Source: Gloeocapsopsis sp. IPPAS B-1203
GTDB lineage: Bacteria > Cyanobacteriota > Cyanobacteriia > Cyanobacteriales > Chroococcidiopsidaceae
DNA length: 64,000 nt
NCBI RefSeq assembly: GCF_002749975.1
Contig: NZ_PEIG01000009.1
Coordinates: 124,001-188,000 of the forward strand
Direction of reading: 5' to 3'
The notes beneath the pieces are model-generated. The model saw only the letters and a program-made list of their open reading frames with translations, was not told the origin of the DNA and searched no databases. Position numbers and translations under genes: made by a program. Positions 47,195 through 55,577 of this stretch are shown here, one piece after another. How positions within the stretch are numbered: the first letter of the stretch is position 1; each line of letters starts with the position of its first letter.

Positions 47195-48133
47195 ATGCTT
47201 GGCTTTACGCTAGTTTTTTTAGGTTCCATTTGTCTTGCTGCCCAAAATGTGTTGTTGCGGATTGTTTTTGTTAACAGCCTTGTTTTTGGTGTCATACCTT
47301 TTGGTGGATTTGTTGCTCCTACCCTGGGTAACTCTTTATTACTTTTACAATTGCGGGCAGTTTTTATGTTACCGCTCATCGTTTTGCTAGCACCAAAGCT
47401 TCATGCCACAACATGGACGAACTTAAAACAATTACTCTATTCTTACAAGCACCCACTACTAATTAAATCTTTCATCAGTAGTTTTTCTCTATTTTTATCT
47501 CTAGCGCTTCTGTTTATTGCCCTAGCAAAAATTCCTGCTGGTGTTGCCACGGTGTTATTTTTTATTCATCCAGCAATTACAGTGTTACTCGCTTGGCGAA
47601 TTTTTGGCGATCGCCCCACGTGGTTGCGCTGGGTAGTTTTAATTATTATCTTCACTGGCAGTTTTCTGGTTGCACCGAGTCTGACAGCGACAGCCGACAA
47701 CGATACTTTAATTGGTATTGGGGCAGCATTAGGTGCAGGCGTAGCTTATGCTATTCAAGGCATTATGGCACAAATTTGCTTTCGGGAAATTCATCCTGTT
47801 CCTTTTACTGTGATTAGTTGCACAGTTATTTTGGTGTTTTCAAGTCTGAGTTTGTTACTTGTCAATATCGATGTTGCTAATGTCTGGTCAATATTATGGA
47901 TTGTCAGCTTAATTGCAGCTATACTTACACTGACAGGACAACTTTTATATAATTTTGGCATTCATTTAGCCAATGCCGCGATCGCCTCAATTGTTGCGAT
48001 TAGCAATCCCACTGCAACAGCAATTTTAGCTTGGGTGGTTATCCAAGAAGCTCTCCAAGGTAGACAAATTTTAGGCGTGATTTTGGTAGCCCTAGGAGTT
48101 GGACTACTTAGTCAAGAAACCCACAAGACTTAG
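47195..48133 (+). CDS. EamA/DMT-family transporter
   Basis: A 312-residue membrane protein with ten hydrophobic segments in two EamA repeats (LALLFIALAKIPAGVATVLF in the first and GVILVALGVGLLSQE at the end of the second). DMT proteins usually export metabolites. It follows the permease by 45 nt and may be in the same transcript, perhaps as an exporter of a pathway end product. Confidence 0.9.
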   Translation: MLGFTLVFLGSICLAAQNVLLRIVFVNSLVFGVIPFGGFVAPTLGNSLLLLQLRAVFMLPLIVLLAPKLHATTWTNLKQLLYSYKHPLLIKSFISSFSLFLSLALLFIALAKIPAGVATVLFFIHPAITVLLAWRIFGDRPTWLRWVVLIIIFTGSFLVAPSLTATADNDTLIGIGAALGAGVAYAIQGIMAQICFREIHPVPFTVISCTVILVFSSLSLLLVNIDVANVWSILWIVSLIAAILTLTGQLLYNFGIHLANAAIASIVAISNPTATAILAWVVIQEALQGRQILGVILVALGVGLLSQETHKT

Positions 48134-48163
48134 CATGGCTCAACAGAATACAACTGTAACTGT

Positions 48164-48295
48164 CTAGCAAATTCGTGGTAGCTGTTCTCCACTTAACATA
48201 TCGACAATGCGTTGAGCACCAATTTTACTTTTCATTGTGACAAAACCAGAAGTTGTGGCTATTTTACCATCTACCGTGGCAAAGTTGTGATTCAT
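48164..48295 (-). CDS. Possible 43-residue protein or C-terminal fragment
   Basis: A frame from ATG 48295 reads [18 protein letters not shown] and [20 protein letters not shown], ending LPRIC. It looks strongly protein-like. Just upstream another frame ends [13 protein letters not shown] and its TGA overlaps the ATG, suggesting one larger gene broken by a frameshift. I do not recognise it. Confidence 0.4.
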   Translation of the reverse strand: MNHNFATVDGKIATTSGFVTMKSKIGAQRIVDMLSGEQLPRIC

Positions 48296-48369
48296 GTTCC
48301 GCATTGGACAATTCCTAAAATCTGCCAGCGAGTTAGCACTACTCCACTCAAACTGTGCTGCTCTACCTT

Positions 48370-48402
48370 GAAATTAGGCTCAAAAGTTGAGGAACTTGTG
48401 AT
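48370..48402 (-). promoter_or_regulatory. 11-bp-periodic motif, copy A
   Basis: On the minus strand the units ATCACAAGTTC, CTCAACTTTTG and AGCCTAATTTC follow each other at 11-base steps. It is the only copy pointing left; it lies in the leader of the frame ending near 48293. Confidence 0.55.
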
Positions 48403-48437
48403 GCTCAGTGAGGTTTAGCAGATCGACTCAAGGATAA

Positions 48438-48480
48438 CCTCACATTTTCCTCATACTCGCTTTCTAAGCTCAAAATAAAG
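48438..48480 (+). promoter_or_regulatory. 11-bp-periodic motif, copy B
   Basis: CCTCACATTTT and CCTCATACTCG are direct repeats at an 11-base step, followed by CTTTCTAAGCTCAAAAT. It lies about 120 bases before the phosphoribosyltransferase remnant. Confidence 0.55.
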
Positions 48481-48600
48481 TTCGTTTCTGCTTCACAAGC
48501 TAGCCTCACCACAACTCAAAACTCATTAAAAACTGTTTTAAAAATTCATATCAGGAGTAACACGTATGGCTATTACTTTGGTAGGGAATATCTACCCCTA

Positions 48601-48726
48601 GAACAAGTTTTCAGTGTAGGAATCGAGGCGATCGCCACTCATGGTTATGTCATTCTAGTGGATGATGGATTAGCAACTGGGGCAACAATGCGCGCTGCTG
48701 TTGCCGTCATCAAGCAGCAAGGTTAG
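48601..48726 (+). pseudogene. Phosphoribosyltransferase remnant
   Basis: The frame ends with GYVILVDDGLATGATMRAAV and AVIKQQG before TAG 48724. This is the PRPP-binding loop of the family that usually reads VILVDDGLATGSTM. The catalytic loop is present but the rest of the domain is missing or out of frame, and no complete start exists. It is a decayed gene. Confidence 0.7.
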
Positions 48727-48857
48727 CTAGTCAGTGGTTTTAGCGCTATCTCACTTTTTCTGACAACAGTTCCAGATGCTAAAAAGCGTACGTTTTATGT
48801 TGGTTAATAGTCAATGGCTCAATCAACCATCAACTTCGACTTGATTCTTTTGCCATG

Positions 48858-48895
48858 CTCACAACTTTCTCACATCTTTACACTATTCTCATAAA
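48858..48895 (+). promoter_or_regulatory. 11-bp-periodic motif, copy C
   Basis: CTCACAACTTT and CTCACATCTTT are near-perfect 11-bp direct repeats, followed by ACACTATTCTC. It lies about 190 bases before the small zinc-ribbon gene at 49085. Confidence 0.6.
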
Positions 48896-49084
48896 TAACA
48901 TCAGATCAACATACTAATTAAATGAGTGGGTGAAGATAAATGTGACCTAAGGGCTATTAATGGTTGATTGTTAACAGTTAATGGCTCAATAATCAACTAT
49001 TAACCATGAACTAGCATAAAACTTGTGGGTAATTACGCCTACTTAACTTAAATCAAGCATTGATTTTACAATCTTTAACAAACC

Positions 49085-49321
49085 ATGAATAATTGTCCTT
49101 GCTGTTCTGATCAACTTTTACGGCATATTCACAATCATGAAGTTTATTTTTTTTGCCGCACTTGCTGGCAAGAAATGCCAGTACTGAGTGAAGAATATAA
49201 TTTATACCCAAAAAAGGTTATTAGATTATCTACATTGCTGTACCAGCCAAAACAAAGAAACGCAAGCTATTGCAACATACGAAATCAAGAAAATATACGC
49301 ACAACATTAATTAGCGTTTGA
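49085..49321 (+). CDS. Small zinc-ribbon-like protein, cyanobacterial type
   Basis: A 78-residue protein with two cysteine pairs, NCPCCSDQ and FFCRTCWQEMP, that could bind one zinc. The N-terminal 40 residues (LLRHIHNHEVYFFCRTCWQE) recall a small protein family found next to regulators in cyanobacteria. The C-terminal half is variable. Function is unknown. Confidence 0.6.
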   Translation: MNNCPCCSDQLLRHIHNHEVYFFCRTCWQEMPVLSEEYNLYPKKVIRLSTLLYQPKQRNASYCNIRNQENIRTTLISV

Positions 49322-49329
49322 TAGCAAGC

Positions 49330-49551
49330 TTAATCTTCTTGCCATTTCTCCTTGCTCAGTAGATCTATAATGCGATCTCTGAGCAAAAAATCATTTTCTT
49401 CTAGTTCAAGTTCTACACAAACCCAGTCACGCCCAGGAATATATTTGCACAAAGCATAAATTGGCTGTTGACGGTCAATGAGTCCTTTTTCGACGAGTTG
49501 ACGAGCTTCTTCTTTAATTACAGCAATATCGTATTTAACTGTAGTAGCCAT
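49330..49551 (-). CDS. DUF4327 family protein
   Basis: A 73-residue protein from ATG 49551 (MATTVKYDIAVIKEEARQLV), with RQQPIYALCKYIPGRDWVC and LLRDRIIDLLSKE. It matches the cyanobacterial DUF4327 family of unknown function. The start at 49578 adds nine residues and is less likely. It is convergent with the zinc-ribbon gene, with 8 nt between them. Confidence 0.85.
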   Translation of the reverse strand: MATTVKYDIAVIKEEARQLVEKGLIDRQQPIYALCKYIPGRDWVCVELELEENDFLLRDRIIDLLSKEKWQED

Positions 49552-49877
49552 AACGCACTCCTTCCTTTGGACAATCAAACAGATTGTGTTGGTAACTATT
49601 ACTATATATTTACATTCTTATTTTAATCCTAAAAAAACTAGCTTTAGTAAGTATTTATTTAAAGTAATAAATGAAGTTAAAAAGCAATAATATTGAAGGA
49701 GTGATACACGAGAATCAGTTTAATGTGAACAGTAAAATTGAGTAATTAGCGAATAACAAATTAATAACATTTTTGAAGAATTGTTGTAGAAAAAACAAGA
49801 TCAGAAATGCTTCACTCGATGTACAAAAAATACATCCGCATTGAGAGAAGATCGCTATTTTAAACAAAGACAAAATT
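49552..49877. other. Spacer upstream of hoxE, no gene seen
   Basis: About 325 AT-rich bases. It must hold the divergent promoters of the DUF4327 and hoxE genes. None of the 11-bp-periodic copies seen elsewhere in the region lies here. Confidence 0.5.
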
Positions 49878-50420
49878 ATGCATTCACCTTCTTCTGCAAA
49901 AGTACAAAGAAAAACGCAACTCACACCAACACACCCCAGTGGTAACACGCGTTTTAAGGTGCTAGATATTACAATTAAACGTTATCAATATCAACAAGAT
50001 GCTCTGATTGAAGTTCTGCACAAAGCGCAGGAATTGTTTGGTTATTTAGATGACCTTTTACTTTATGTAGCCCGTAGCTTGAAACTGCCACCTAGCCGTG
50101 TTTATGGTGTAGCAACTTTTTATCACTTATTCTCCTTAGCCCCTCAAGGAGTTCACACCTGTACAGTTTGTACTGGCACAGCTTGTTATGTCAAAGGTGC
50201 AGCGCAAATACTAGCAACAGTTGAGAAATATACCAATATTCGTGCTGGTGAGACAACATCAGACAAACAACTTTCGTTACTGACAGCCCGTTGTTTAGGT
50301 GCGTGTGGTATTGCTCCTACTGTAGTTTTTGACGGTACTGTGTGCGGACACCAAACCCCAGAGTCAGTGTGCGATCGCCTCAAAGAATGGCTCGAAAATA
50401 GCAGATACTTGTCAAACTAG
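49878..50420 (+). CDS. hoxE: Bidirectional hydrogenase diaphorase subunit HoxE
   Basis: A 180-residue protein of the NuoE/HoxE thioredoxin-like [2Fe-2S] family. The cluster ligands are in CTVCTGTACYVKGA and CLGACGIAPTVVF; VYGVATFYHLFS is the family helix. HoxE links the HoxFU diaphorase to electron carriers such as ferredoxin. Starting at ATG 49878 the length is normal and all cysteines are present. hoxF follows, but with a frameshift, and hoxU/Y/H are absent from the window. Confidence 0.93.
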   Translation: MHSPSSAKVQRKTQLTPTHPSGNTRFKVLDITIKRYQYQQDALIEVLHKAQELFGYLDDLLLYVARSLKLPPSRVYGVATFYHLFSLAPQGVHTCTVCTGTACYVKGAAQILATVEKYTNIRAGETTSDKQLSLLTARCLGACGIAPTVVFDGTVCGHQTPESVCDRLKEWLENSRYLSN

Positions 50421-50427
50421 CTATAAG

Positions 50428-50470
50428 TTCACAAGTTTCTCAAACTTCTTCTCTAGCTTCAAAGTGGAAC
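50428..50470 (+). promoter_or_regulatory. 11-bp-periodic motif, copy D, between hoxE and hoxF
   Basis: TTCACAAGTTT and CTCAAACTTCT at an 11-base step, followed by AGCTTCAAAGTGGAAC. Copy F upstream of the hydrogenase protease has the same order and the same AGCTTCAAAGT end. Confidence 0.6.
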
Positions 50471-50503
50471 TTGAATAACTCGTTGCCAGGAGACAGCCAA
50501 AAA

Positions 50504-52100
50504 ATGGATTTGACTCAACTATTAGAGATTGCACAGCAAGAACACGCGGCGAAAAAACCGATCCAAATTCGTTGTTGTGTGGCTGCGGGTTGTCTATCTG
50601 CTGACTCCTTAGCCGTCAAGCAATGCCTTGAGAAAGCAGTTAAGGATAATAGGTTTAGAAGATCAAGCCCAGGTCTGTGGCGTGGGTTGTCTGCGCTTGT
50701 GCTGTCAAGGCCCACTCGTACAAATCGAACCAGAGAAGATGCTTTATGAGAAAGTAACTCCTCAAGATGCATTGTCAATTATTACTGCCCTCAATGGCGG
50801 AGAAACAACAGGGCAACGTGGCAATCTGGCTCAGCCTTTTTTTACCCAACAAATGCCAATTGTACTCGAAAATAGTGGCAAGATTGATCCAGAACGAATT
50901 GCATCTTATATTGCTGCTCATGGTTATCAAGCACTGTATCACGTCCTGCACGAAATGCAACCTGATCAGGTGGTAGATGCGATCGCCAAAAGTGGTTTAA
51001 GAGGACGCGGTGGCGCTGGCTATCCTACTGGTTTAAAATGGGCAACGGTTGCCAAAGCAAAAGGAGAACGCAAGTACGTTATCTGTAATGCTGATGAAGG
51101 CGATCCTGGTGCATTTATGGATCGCAGCATTTTAGAAAGCGATCCGCATCGAGTGTTAGAAGGAATGGCAATCGCAGCTTATGCTGTAGGAGCTAATCAA
51201 GGGTATATTTATATACGAGCTGAATATCCTACTGCGATCGCTCGTTTGCAACTTGCAATCCGCCAAGCTCAACGCTTAGGTTTACTAGGCAGTCAAATTT
51301 TCGAGTCTCCTTTGGATTTTAAAATCGATATCCGCATTGGTGCAGGTGCTTATGTCTGCGGTGAAGAAACTGCATTAATGGCATCAATTGAAGGTCAACG
51401 CGGTACTCCTCATCCTCGTCCACCTTATCCAGCTGAATCTGGTTTGTGGGGATATCCTACTTTACTTAATAATGTAGAAACCTTCGCTAATATTACACCG
51501 ATTATTCGTAACGGTGCTGACTGGTTTGCCAGTATTGGTACAGAAAAAAGCAAAGGAACTAAAGTCTTCGCTCTAGCAGGAAAAATCCGCAATACTGGTT
51601 TAATTGAAGTCCCTATGGGAACAACATTGCGACAAATAGTTGAAGACATGGGCGGTGGTGTACCGGATAGCGGTTGTGCTAAAGCTGTGCAAACAGGTGG
51701 ACCTTCAGGAGGGTGTATCCCAGCATTAGCTTTTGACACTCCTGTAGACTACGAATCGCTGATTCAGTTAGGTTCAATTATGGGTTCCGGCGGTATGATT
51801 GTGATGGATCAAAGTACCAATATGGTGGATGTTGCCCGCTTTTTCATGGAATTTTGCATGGATGAGTCTTGCGGTAAGTGCATTCCCTGTCGCGTTGGTA
51901 CTGTACAGTTACATTGTCTGTTAACTAAAATTCGTCAAGGCGAAGCATCACTAGCTGATTTGGAACTCTTAGAAGAACTGTGTGACATGGTGAAGTCTAC
52001 CAGTTTATGCGGTCTTGGTCAGTCTGCACCAAATCCTGTTTTCAGTACTTTACGTTATTTCCGCGACGAGTATTTAGCGTTAATTAATAGCACTCAATAA
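50504..52100 (+). pseudogene. hoxF: Bidirectional hydrogenase diaphorase subunit HoxF, frameshifted
   Basis: The start ATG 50504 has AGGAG upstream. The N-terminal [2Fe-2S] region [20 protein letters not shown] is read in one frame to about 50647; the continuation [20 protein letters not shown] is in the +1 frame. One extra base at 50645..50651 explains the shift; removing it gives 531 residues, the normal HoxF length. Beyond it the FMN/NADH domain ([32 protein letters not shown]) and the [4Fe-4S] ligands ([13 protein letters not shown]) are intact. The long second frame could be translated alone only from a poor start. Confidence 0.9.
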
Positions 52101-52359
52101 ACTTCCTGCATGAGGGCTGGGTAAATAAATTCACAGCCAAATACAATCTTTTCCCGTGTAATTACTGCAAAAAAAATGTTAGAGAGTATGAAGTAATACT
52201 TTATTTGGCTAGCCTCGACTTCAGTTGGTTTCCAACTGTCATTCATCTTTTTGATTCTCCTCACAAAATCTTCAATTTTCTGACTTAGGATGAGCATGAA
52301 GTGTAAAAGAGTTCGTCAAAACTAAGAATCAGTCGATTGACAACTACAAACCACTCTAT

Positions 52360-53376
52360 ATGAGTTATAAAAAAATTTTGATTACCCGTCATGGTGGTTC
52401 AGAAGTTTTACAACTCAGTGAAGCTGAATTACCAGAACCTGAAGATGATGAAGTTCGGGTGCGAATTCTAGCGACGACAGTTGCTTTTACTGATATTCTT
52501 ATTCGCGAGGGGTTGTATCCAGGTGTACCGCAAACACCGTTTTCTCCTGGTTATGCGATCGCTGGTATTGTAGACAAGCTAGGCTTGACAGTATCTACCC
52601 TTGAACTAGGACAGCGAATTGTTGCGCTCACAATTGTCGGTGGTTACAGTGAGTTTTTGTGTTTGCCCGCAACAGAATTAGTACTCATACCAGACACAGT
52701 TGATGCTGTTGAAGCGGTTTGCTTGGTACTGCAATATGTGAGTGCTTATCAACTATTACATCGCATTGCTAAAGTTAAACCCAAAGAACGCATTCTCATT
52801 CACGGTGCAGCAGGAGGAGTCGGTACAGCACTATTAAAATTAGGTAAGCTGGCAAACTTGGAGATGTATGGAACAGCCTCGAAACCAAAACATGAACTCG
52901 TTGCGAGTTTAGGGGGAGTTCCAATTGATTACAAACAAAAAGATTTTGTTAAACAAATTTATAACTTGACAGGTGATGGCGTAGATGTTGTTTTCGATGC
53001 GATTGGTGGCAGTCACTTGTTTAGTTCATACAAAGCACTACGCAACAAAGGACGATTGATCAATTACGGTTTTTCTTCAGCTTTAGCTACCAAGCACAAT
53101 CGAAAAGTGAAGCTAGCTGCTAGTTTACTTTTGTTATCGTTGTTGCAGTTGTTACCAGATAGTCACCAAGCAGTTTTTTATAACATTGCTGATAGTAAAA
53201 AGCGGCATTCAGACTGGTTTCGAGAAGATTTAACCACACTTTTAGACTTACTTGCACGCAAGCAAATTCAACCGATTATCGCCGATTGCCTACCGCTAGA
53301 AAAAGCAGCTGATGCCCACAAATTACTAGAAACTTCCGCTGTCAGTGGTCAGCTAGTCCTGATGTGCAGTAATTGA
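52360..53376 (+). CDS. Medium-chain NADPH-dependent reductase (quinone-oxidoreductase type)
   Basis: A 338-residue MDR protein without structural zinc. GroES-like N domain to about 130; Rossmann fold with ILIHGAAGGVGTALLKLGKL; VDVVFDAIGGSHLFSSYKAL follows. These enzymes reduce quinones or enones with NADPH. It is cytosolic and stands between hoxF and a membrane protein, perhaps replacing the lost hoxUYH region. Confidence 0.9.
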   Translation: MSYKKILITRHGGSEVLQLSEAELPEPEDDEVRVRILATTVAFTDILIREGLYPGVPQTPFSPGYAIAGIVDKLGLTVSTLELGQRIVALTIVGGYSEFLCLPATELVLIPDTVDAVEAVCLVLQYVSAYQLLHRIAKVKPKERILIHGAAGGVGTALLKLGKLANLEMYGTASKPKHELVASLGGVPIDYKQKDFVKQIYNLTGDGVDVVFDAIGGSHLFSSYKALRNKGRLINYGFSSALATKHNRKVKLAASLLLLSLLQLLPDSHQAVFYNIADSKKRHSDWFREDLTTLLDLLARKQIQPIIADCLPLEKAADAHKLLETSAVSGQLVLMCSN

Positions 53377-53484
53377 GGTCATTATATTATGCCTAACTCA
53401 AATCATTCCTTTGATTGTTTATACTGAGCACTTGCTTTTAATTTTAAAAATTGTAGAAGCTGTGACAACATAGAGGACACCTCA

Positions 53485-54372
53485 ATGCAACGAAAACTCT
53501 TTAATCGACTGGTTTGGATGGTGGTATCCGCTCTGATCGCCATTCTCATCTCAGCAACTGTTTCAGCACAAACCGATATTAATATCAATGACAGAAATTT
53601 TATTCGGGTTGGGGGTGATGTTATCGTTCCTGCCAATCAGGTTATTGAAAACGCTCATGCAATTGGTGGAGATGTCACGATTGAAGAGGGTGCAAGAGTT
53701 ACCCAAACAGCGATCGCAATTGGGGGCGATGTCATTTTGGCAGAAAATGCCCGTGTCGATGGAGATGCTTATGCCGTAGGCGGTGATATTGTCAGAGCAG
53801 CAGGAGCTACAATCGGAGGGTCATCGCAAATCTTCACTGAACAGGGGCGTTGGGGAATGCATGGTTCCAGGAGGAGAGGCATCGATGGCTTCTGGTTTCA
53901 CTACTTATCGAGTGTTGCTGCGCATCTGCTGACAGTATTGCTAAGTGCTGTCGTAGGCATTTTCATCCTGCGTTGGCGACCTAATTTCTTACTAAACCTA
54001 GCAGAAACGGTTCGCGAATACCCAGTTCAATGTGCATTGTGGGGGTTAGGAGGTATAGTCGCTGTTATTTTACTCGTCATTCTTTTAGCCATCAGCTTGA
54101 TTGGTATTCCGCTGTTGCCCTTGGTTGGTTTAAGTGTTGCTATTGTTGTGCTATTAGGAACGCTGGGTGTGGCGCTGTGGATTGGCGAAAAAACGCGGGC
54201 GAAGTCAGAACATACTCCAGTACAACAACTCCTGATGGGCTTGCTGATCTTAGGTTTAATCGGTTTAGTTCCAGGGCTTGGAGGATTGATTTTGTCTGTG
54301 GCAAATTTGGTTGGCTTTGGTGCAGTCTTGACATGGCTGTTGAATAAGCGACAACCACAGCTATCTAGATAA
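53485..54372 (+). CDS. Membrane protein with a bactofilin-like repeat domain
   Basis: A 295-residue protein: signal segment (MVVSALIAILISATVSAQT), then a short periplasmic beta-solenoid (IRVGGDVIVPANQVIENAHA, AIGGDVTIEEGARV, AIGGDVILAENARV, AVGGDIVRAAGATIGG) with the GGDV unit repeated every 18 or so residues, then about four or five membrane segments (LLTVLLSAVVGIFIL, LGGIVAVILLVILLAISLIG). The repeats recall polymer-forming bactofilins. Function is unknown. Confidence 0.75.
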   Translation: MQRKLFNRLVWMVVSALIAILISATVSAQTDININDRNFIRVGGDVIVPANQVIENAHAIGGDVTIEEGARVTQTAIAIGGDVILAENARVDGDAYAVGGDIVRAAGATIGGSSQIFTEQGRWGMHGSRRRGIDGFWFHYLSSVAAHLLTVLLSAVVGIFILRWRPNFLLNLAETVREYPVQCALWGLGGIVAVILLVILLAISLIGIPLLPLVGLSVAIVVLLGTLGVALWIGEKTRAKSEHTPVQQLLMGLLILGLIGLVPGLGGLILSVANLVGFGAVLTWLLNKRQPQLSR

Positions 54373-54506
54373 TATGAGTAGTCTTACTAAGCCTAAAGAC
54401 CGCTTATCTTGGTTGTGGCTTGCGATCGCTGCCACATGATTACGATTTTTTGCCCTGGGATATAGAACTATGTTGTCTAGCATTATTCATTAAATTCTTT
54501 GCCACC

Positions 54507-54547
54507 GTCACAAATTCCTCAAACTCTTTGCTTATAACTCAAGATGG
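54507..54547 (+). promoter_or_regulatory. 11-bp-periodic motif, copy E
   Basis: TCACAAATTCC, TCAAACTCTTT and GCTTATAACTC follow at 11-base steps. It lies 230 bases upstream of the protease gene. Confidence 0.55.
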
Positions 54548-54654
54548 AAGCACGCTACTCATACAGCAGGTCAAATGCCATTACATATTCAATTACTGGC
54601 AGCTAATGGTAACGTTATTAATGAAGTTTGGCGAAACTAGTAAGTTGAGGTTAG

Positions 54655-54698
54655 TAGTCCACGGCAGTGGATATGGTTTGTTTAGCTACGAATTTGCC
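54655..54698. repeat. Dispersed hairpin repeat, copy 3 (degenerate)
   Basis: AGTCCACGGCAGTGGAT is the hairpin with two changes, followed by TTTGTTTAGCTACGAATTT, which aligns with copy 1. Just downstream is motif copy F. Confidence 0.65.
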
Positions 54699-54714
54699 AA
54701 GCGTTGTGGAATCT

Positions 54715-54758
54715 CCTCACAAGTTCCTCAAAATTTCACTTTAGCTTCAAAGTAAAGC
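54715..54758 (+). promoter_or_regulatory. 11-bp-periodic motif, copy F, before the hydrogenase protease
   Basis: CCTCACAAGTT and CCTCAAAATTT are direct repeats at an 11-base step, followed by CACTTTAGCTTCAAAGT. It ends 14 bases before the ATG at 54772 and overlaps any leader of that gene. Confidence 0.6.
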
Positions 54759-54771
54759 TTATCTGGGTAGC

Positions 54772-55242
54772 ATGAATTCCCACCCTATATTTAAAAATGT
54801 CATATTGATTGGTTATGGCAATCGCTTACGCAACGATGATGGAGTTGGACAAGCGGTAGCTGATGCTGTTGCTGCATGGAAATTACCGCATGTACGAGCG
54901 ATCGCGACTCACCAACTGACTCCTGAACTAGTAGAAATGTTGGCAACTGCCGATCTCGCTATTTTTAGCGACGCCTACTCGACAGACACACTCCAAATTC
55001 AAGTGCAGCTTCTCGAACCTGCACCATCTCGGATGATAACGGGTCACTGCTGCGAACCACAAATGTTACTGGCGATCGCACAGCTGCTTTATGGCTATTG
55101 TCCCTCTTCTTGGTTAGTCAAAATACCAGCAATTAATTTTAGTTTAGGCGATCGCTTTTCAACTGTTGCTCAACATGGTATGGCGCAAGCTTTAAAGCAA
55201 ATTGAGTTTTTGATTCTTCAGCAGGAAGTCACCTATGCATGA
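54772..55242 (+). CDS. hoxW: Hydrogenase maturation protease (HoxW/HyaD family)
   Basis: A 156-residue protease with the family start LIGYGNRLRNDDGVGQAVAD, an Asp nickel ligand in FSDAYSTD and a conserved His in TGHCCEP. It cuts the C-terminal peptide of the large hydrogenase subunit after nickel insertion. Which subunit it serves (HoxH or another) is not certain, as none is encoded here. It overlaps hypA by 8 nt. Confidence 0.85.
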   Translation: MNSHPIFKNVILIGYGNRLRNDDGVGQAVADAVAAWKLPHVRAIATHQLTPELVEMLATADLAIFSDAYSTDTLQIQVQLLEPAPSRMITGHCCEPQMLLAIAQLLYGYCPSSWLVKIPAINFSLGDRFSTVAQHGMAQALKQIEFLILQQEVTYA

Positions 55243-55576
55243 AGTAGCAATTATGCAAAACGCTTTGGATATTGCCCTCCAGCAAGCACACTTAGCAGGA
55301 GGAACTCAAATTCATGTACTCAAGCTGCGCATTGGTGAGTTATCGGGAGTCGTCCCAGAAGCGTTAGAGTTTGCGTTTGATGTCGTTGTCCAAGGAACGA
55401 TCGCTGCTGATGCGCACTTAGAAATTGATTACATTCCCGTTGTTTGTCACTGTTCCAACTGTCATCTAGATTTTCAACCAGCCAATCTATTTTATGATTG
55501 CTACCAATGTCACCAAATCAGCATTGATGTAGTCCGTGGTCAAGAATTAGAAATCGCTTCTTTGGAGGTGTCTTGA
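55235..55576 (+). CDS. hypA: Hydrogenase nickel-insertion protein HypA
   Basis: A 113-residue protein starting [17 protein letters not shown], in which His2 and Glu3 bind nickel in this family. The zinc site is two pairs, CHCSNCH and YDCYQCH. It works with HypB in delivering nickel. The gene overlaps the protease gene by 8 nt and precedes hypB by one base. Confidence 0.95.
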   Translation: MHEVAIMQNALDIALQQAHLAGGTQIHVLKLRIGELSGVVPEALEFAFDVVVQGTIAADAHLEIDYIPVVCHCSNCHLDFQPANLFYDCYQCHQISIDVVRGQELEIASLEVS

Positions 55577-55577
55577 T

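Larger units (their letters stand above)
54373..54771. other. Intergenic with regulatory-looking repeats
   Basis: About 400 bases upstream of the hydrogenase protease gene. It contains motif copies E and F and the third copy of the dispersed hairpin. A frame at 54420..54755 runs across all three and is not credible as a gene. Confidence 0.6.

Noticed and set aside
48212-48418. A 68-codon plus-strand frame
   Set aside because: It lies opposite more protein-like minus-strand sequence and crosses motif copy A; not convincing.
52094-52297. A 67-codon minus-strand frame after hoxF
   Set aside because: Somewhat protein-like but overlaps the hoxF end, has no ribosome site and no recognisable family; left out for lack of support.
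54420-54755. A 111-codon plus-strand frame before the hydrogenase protease
   Set aside because: It crosses two 11-bp-periodic motif copies and a dispersed hairpin, so it is spacer sequence that happens to be open.
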